DNA from: a virus
Virus record (IMG/VR): IMGVR_UViG_3300025141_007551
Coordinates: 1 to 25,981 of that record
DNA: 25,981 nucleotides
Direction: 5' to 3' (one strand)
Shown: positions 23,845-25,981 of the stretch, in pieces
How the letters are laid out: each line of letters opens with the position of its first letter
How positions within the stretch are numbered: position 1 is the stretch's first letter
Notes under the pieces: model-generated
Databases searched by the model: none
Told to the model about the DNA's origin: nothing
The model's input: the letters and a program-made list of their open reading frames with translations, nothing else
Program-made: the position numbers and the translations under genes

Positions 23845-24904
23845 GAGTAATACCTCCGCCTGAATTGGTAGAGGAACTCCATTCTTGCCCTAGAGCAAAA
23901 ATTTTATCAACCGACTCTTTCGTTAAAGAGCCATTTTGATGCGCTGCAATTGCACTTTCATGCCCTGTGACTTCCCGCACAATGCGACTAATCACAAGCT
24001 GAGACATCCCAAAGGACCGCAACCTTTCAGAAACATCACGCCATACGACATGGTACTCCTGTTGAGTTAGGGGCAAGCTAGATGGAGTAGAAGGAGCAAC
24101 CCCTTCTTGCGCCATAGAGTACTTCGTGCCTCTCTTCTGACCTGTCCGAATCAAAACGCCAGAATCAACAAGCGGGTTAATCCGACCCAGGAAGGAAGCT
24201 GGCTCCCACCCCATGTGATTGCAGATGTCGCCCTTGCTTACAACGCCATTGGCAGTAATAAAGCGAATCAACTCATCATCCCCCTGGGCCTCAACCTTTT
24301 TTGGCGGTGCCTTTGGCTCAGGCGCTCGCGGCTCAGGTGCCCGTGGTTGCGGGGCCTTCGGCGCAGCGGCCTGTGGCGCTACAGGTTGAGGCGCTGGTGC
24401 TACAGGTGCTGGCGTTGGTGCAACCTCCTGCTTCACGCTGACTCGTTGTGACGGGTCGTTAAACGTATCCGCCTCTTCTGCTGAGTAGAAGCCATGAGAA
24501 GCAAATGCCAAAACGTCCAAAACGCCACGGTCAAACATTCTTTTCCATGCCATCGCCCAAGGGTATGGTAGACTCTTGTTGACGTTGTTGCAGTTGGCCT
24601 CACCAATGGCATATACCTTGCGGATGACCTTGCCGCTGGTTGTCATCAAGCGGAACTCCGCTCCAATCACTACTTCCGGCCCATGCATGCCACCTTCAGC
24701 AGCGTCACCCTTCTTTATCCAATCAATGTCAGACCGACCAGGGACGTGAATGACGTATCCTTCAGGGGTTTCCTGATATGCAATCTTCTGCACTGCAGAG
24801 TGAGTCAATACCCACTTGCGTGACTGGCGATGCTGCCACCAGTCCTTGTCCGGCTCGAGAACATAGTGCTCTGCAAGGCTCTTAAACAGTGTATCCCTAT
24901 CCAT
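23834..24904 (-). CDS. Single-strand annealing-type recombinase joined to a winged-helix domain
   Basis: GGAGGT sits six bases before the ATG at 24904, within the end of the nuclease gene (8-base overlap). In the 356-residue product, residues 1-150 resemble Rad52/Sak-type annealing proteins: GAEFRLMTTSGKVIRKVYAI, then GEANCNN and LPYPWAMAWKRMFDRGVLDV, a Y-P-x(2)-M-A-x-K-R-x(2)-D-R pattern, and YSAEEADTF (family resemblance by eye). Residues 161-204 are a Pro/Ala linker with APEPR-type repeats. Residues 208-265 fit a winged helix (LIRFITANGVVSKGDICNHM, then NPLVDSGVLIRTGQKRGTKY). The remainder is helical. It would pair single strands exposed by the adjacent nuclease. The fused winged helix suggests direct DNA or replication contact (inference). 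Confidence 0.6.
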   Translation of the reverse strand: MDRDTLFKSLAEHYVLEPDKDWWQHRQSRKWVLTHSAVQKIAYQETPEGYVIHVPGRSDIDWIKKGDAAEGGMHGPEVVIGAEFRLMTTSGKVIRKVYAIGEANCNNVNKSLPYPWAMAWKRMFDRGVLDVLAFASHGFYSAEEADTFNDPSQRVSVKQEVAPTPAPVAPAPQPVAPQAAAPKAPQPRAPEPRAPEPKAPPKKVEAQGDDELIRFITANGVVSKGDICNHMGWEPASFLGRINPLVDSGVLIRTGQKRGTKYSMAQEGVAPSTPSSLPLTQQEYHVVWRDVSERLRSFGMSQLVISRIVREVTGHESAIAAHQNGSLTKESVDKIFALGQEWSSSTNSGGGITHGL

Positions 24905-25769
24905 GAAGGACCTCCTTTAACTTAGGGTTACTAGGCTCAACCAATCCCTGACAGACGCTGTACCGTTGGCACCATCGAGTGGAGCAGCGAATGCCGTTCC
25001 ATACCATCCCGTCGTCCTTGTCAGGAATACCCGGAACTGTACTGTTTTGATGGTGCATCTCCACTTCATCGTACAGGTCCAGGTATACATCGACCTCCGT
25101 AGGGTCAATCTCAAATGGGGTAAAGTGAACTTTTGGAAGGTCAACCTTCTTGGGTCCATACCCCTTGGTGGGTCGCTCAATTGACAGGTATGCAATCAAA
25201 CCTCCACCGAATTCGTAATCTTCAAACACTAGGTCACGCACCTTCACTCCGTTAATAGCGGGGAAGTTCGAGTCCTTAATCACGCTCTCCGCGTATACAG
25301 CAACCTGGCGGACGTGCTCCTCTTTTGGCTTGCTGTGCTCAGGGTCGTAGATGCGGCCATACATGTATTGGCCAGCACTCTTGACGTCCATCACGTACCA
25401 CTTGCCAGCGGTAGCCACAGGCAGGTCATGGGGCACAACAACGATGCCGTCCATATGACCAAGGACCTTAAGACCCATGGGGGTCGTCGCCTCCACAGTC
25501 ATCTGCTGGCAGGTAACAGAAAGACCTGCCTCCTCCATCGCTGTAATGAGGCGGTCCTCTGTATCGTGACCCACATTAAAGCGGAACTGTGTTCCCCACA
25601 TCGCTTGGGGAGGGTCGCTCCATGGCTCACCATATTTGTGCATGGTCATATCCCGAATGCATCTACCTACCGCAGATGTTCGTGGGTAGTACCTGCCATC
25701 ACCACGTTCAACAGACTTGTTGTTTACGTGAGATAAGACCAAATCTGCCAGTTCAGTTCCATCGCTCAT
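24897..25769 (-). CDS. Cas4/RecB-like PD-(D/E)XK nuclease, probable Fe-S exonuclease
   Basis: The ATG at 25769 overlaps the stop of the upstream gene in an ATGA and has GAGG upstream; a longer frame from 25799 is less likely. The 290-residue protein shows the nuclease motifs in order: G67 to E71 (GHDTE), H105-x-D107 (LGHMDG), D128-x-K130 (VMDVKSAG) and Q155-x3-Y159 (RQVAVYA). Four cysteines, C37 (VGRC) and C262, C267, C273, match the split 4Fe-4S ligands of Cas4 and AddB-type nucleases (family knowledge). Such enzymes resect double-stranded ends. It lies directly before an annealing protein, the layout of phage Red-type systems. No CRISPR array is nearby, so a CRISPR role is not implied. Confidence 0.8.
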   Translation of the reverse strand: MSDGTELADLVLSHVNNKSVERGDGRYYPRTSAVGRCIRDMTMHKYGEPWSDPPQAMWGTQFRFNVGHDTEDRLITAMEEAGLSVTCQQMTVEATTPMGLKVLGHMDGIVVVPHDLPVATAGKWYVMDVKSAGQYMYGRIYDPEHSKPKEEHVRQVAVYAESVIKDSNFPAINGVKVRDLVFEDYEFGGGLIAYLSIERPTKGYGPKKVDLPKVHFTPFEIDPTEVDVYLDLYDEVEMHHQNSTVPGIPDKDDGMVWNGIRCSTRWCQRYSVCQGLVEPSNPKLKEVLHG

Positions 25770-25972
25770 ATCGACCTCAGTGCTTTTAAAGCTGTGCAAA
25801 GTAGCTGGTTAATCAAATCAGAAGGACCCCTATCATTCCTATGGCGAACCAAAGAATCCAACTGCTCCTTCTCCACATCCGACAGGTAGACAATAAACTT
25901 CGTCTTGTTTGTCCTGCCTCTCAAAGAATGCCGCTCCACTTTCTTCTCCGCCCCGGAAGTCTCTCCCTTCAC
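25766..25972 (-). CDS. Ribbon-helix-helix-like DNA-binding protein, possibly 5'-incomplete
   Basis: The visible 68 residues start at a GTG at 25972, but the frame stays open to the window edge, so the true start may lie outside. Residues 23-58 fit a ribbon-helix-helix fold: a strand (TKFIVYLSDVEKEQLDSLVR), a turn with HRNDRGPSDL and a helix (INQLLCTALKALRSI). CopG/Arc-type proteins bind operators as dimers (family knowledge). As the first visible gene of the replication operon it may regulate that operon (inference). Its stop overlaps the nuclease start. Confidence 0.6.
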   Translation of the reverse strand: MKGETSGAEKKVERHSLRGRTNKTKFIVYLSDVEKEQLDSLVRHRNDRGPSDLINQLLCTALKALRSI

Positions 25973-25981
25973 CTCACGGAC

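Noticed and set aside
24107-24451. Plus-strand 114-residue open frame rich in Arg, Leu and Trp
   Set aside because: It is the reverse reading of the Pro/Ala linker of the annealase gene; the composition is an artefact of that linker.
24897-25769. Cas4-like nuclease as part of a CRISPR system
   Set aside because: There are no repeats and no cas1 or cas2-like genes. The gene sits beside an annealase and SSB, which fits phage recombination.

Overview
The window looks like part of the genome of a tailed, probably podovirus-like, double-stranded DNA phage. It is almost fully coding with very short gaps. It has two convergent gene blocks that meet near 19.61 kb. Much of the right block is joined by 1-8 base stop/start overlaps of the ATGA type. 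I see no tRNA, CRISPR array, insertion sequence, integrase or rRNA. The host cannot be named from the sequence. The lysis-type genes with a possible cell-envelope protein hint weakly at a Gram-negative host, and the overall style resembles phages known from aquatic metagenomes (inference).

Left block, plus strand, 1-19607 (virion assembly, ejection and lysis). The window opens inside a beta-rich structural protein. Next come a second small structural protein, an unknown 201-aa protein, a neck/adaptor-like protein, a 721-aa beta-propeller-like tail closure protein and a 222-aa tail or fibre protein. Three large proteins follow that look like virion-internal or ejected proteins: 550, 573 and 2727 aa. 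The 2727-aa protein takes up a third of the window and carries nearly the same 15-residue motif at its two ends. A candidate promoter then precedes a run of small genes: a 52-aa Lys/Ser-rich protein, a 174-aa structural protein, a 76-aa coiled coil with a histone-H1-like PAKK tail, a TIM-barrel candidate endolysin, two single-pass membrane proteins (the second with 12 cysteines) and a small HNH-type protein.

Right block, minus strand, 19616-25981 (DNA replication and recombination). In transcription order: a ribbon-helix-helix-like protein, a Cas4/RecB-like PD-(D/E)XK nuclease with a likely Fe-S cluster, a single-strand-annealing-type recombinase joined to a winged-helix domain, an unknown 92-aa protein, a 61-aa protein resembling the N-terminal domain of chlamydial histone Hc1, SSB, a winged-helix candidate helicase loader, a DnaB-type helicase, a 76-aa membrane protein, a RusA-type Holliday junction resolvase and two small unknowns. 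Together these can resect ends, anneal strands, coat single strands, load and drive a helicase, and resolve junctions. DNA polymerase, terminase, portal and major capsid genes are not in the window and presumably lie outside it.

The points most worth following are the matched terminal motifs of the giant protein, the histone-like parts encoded on opposite arms, the nuclease-annealase-SSB-resolvase set, and the unusual lysis region. All function names rest on reading motifs by eye; no database search was run.
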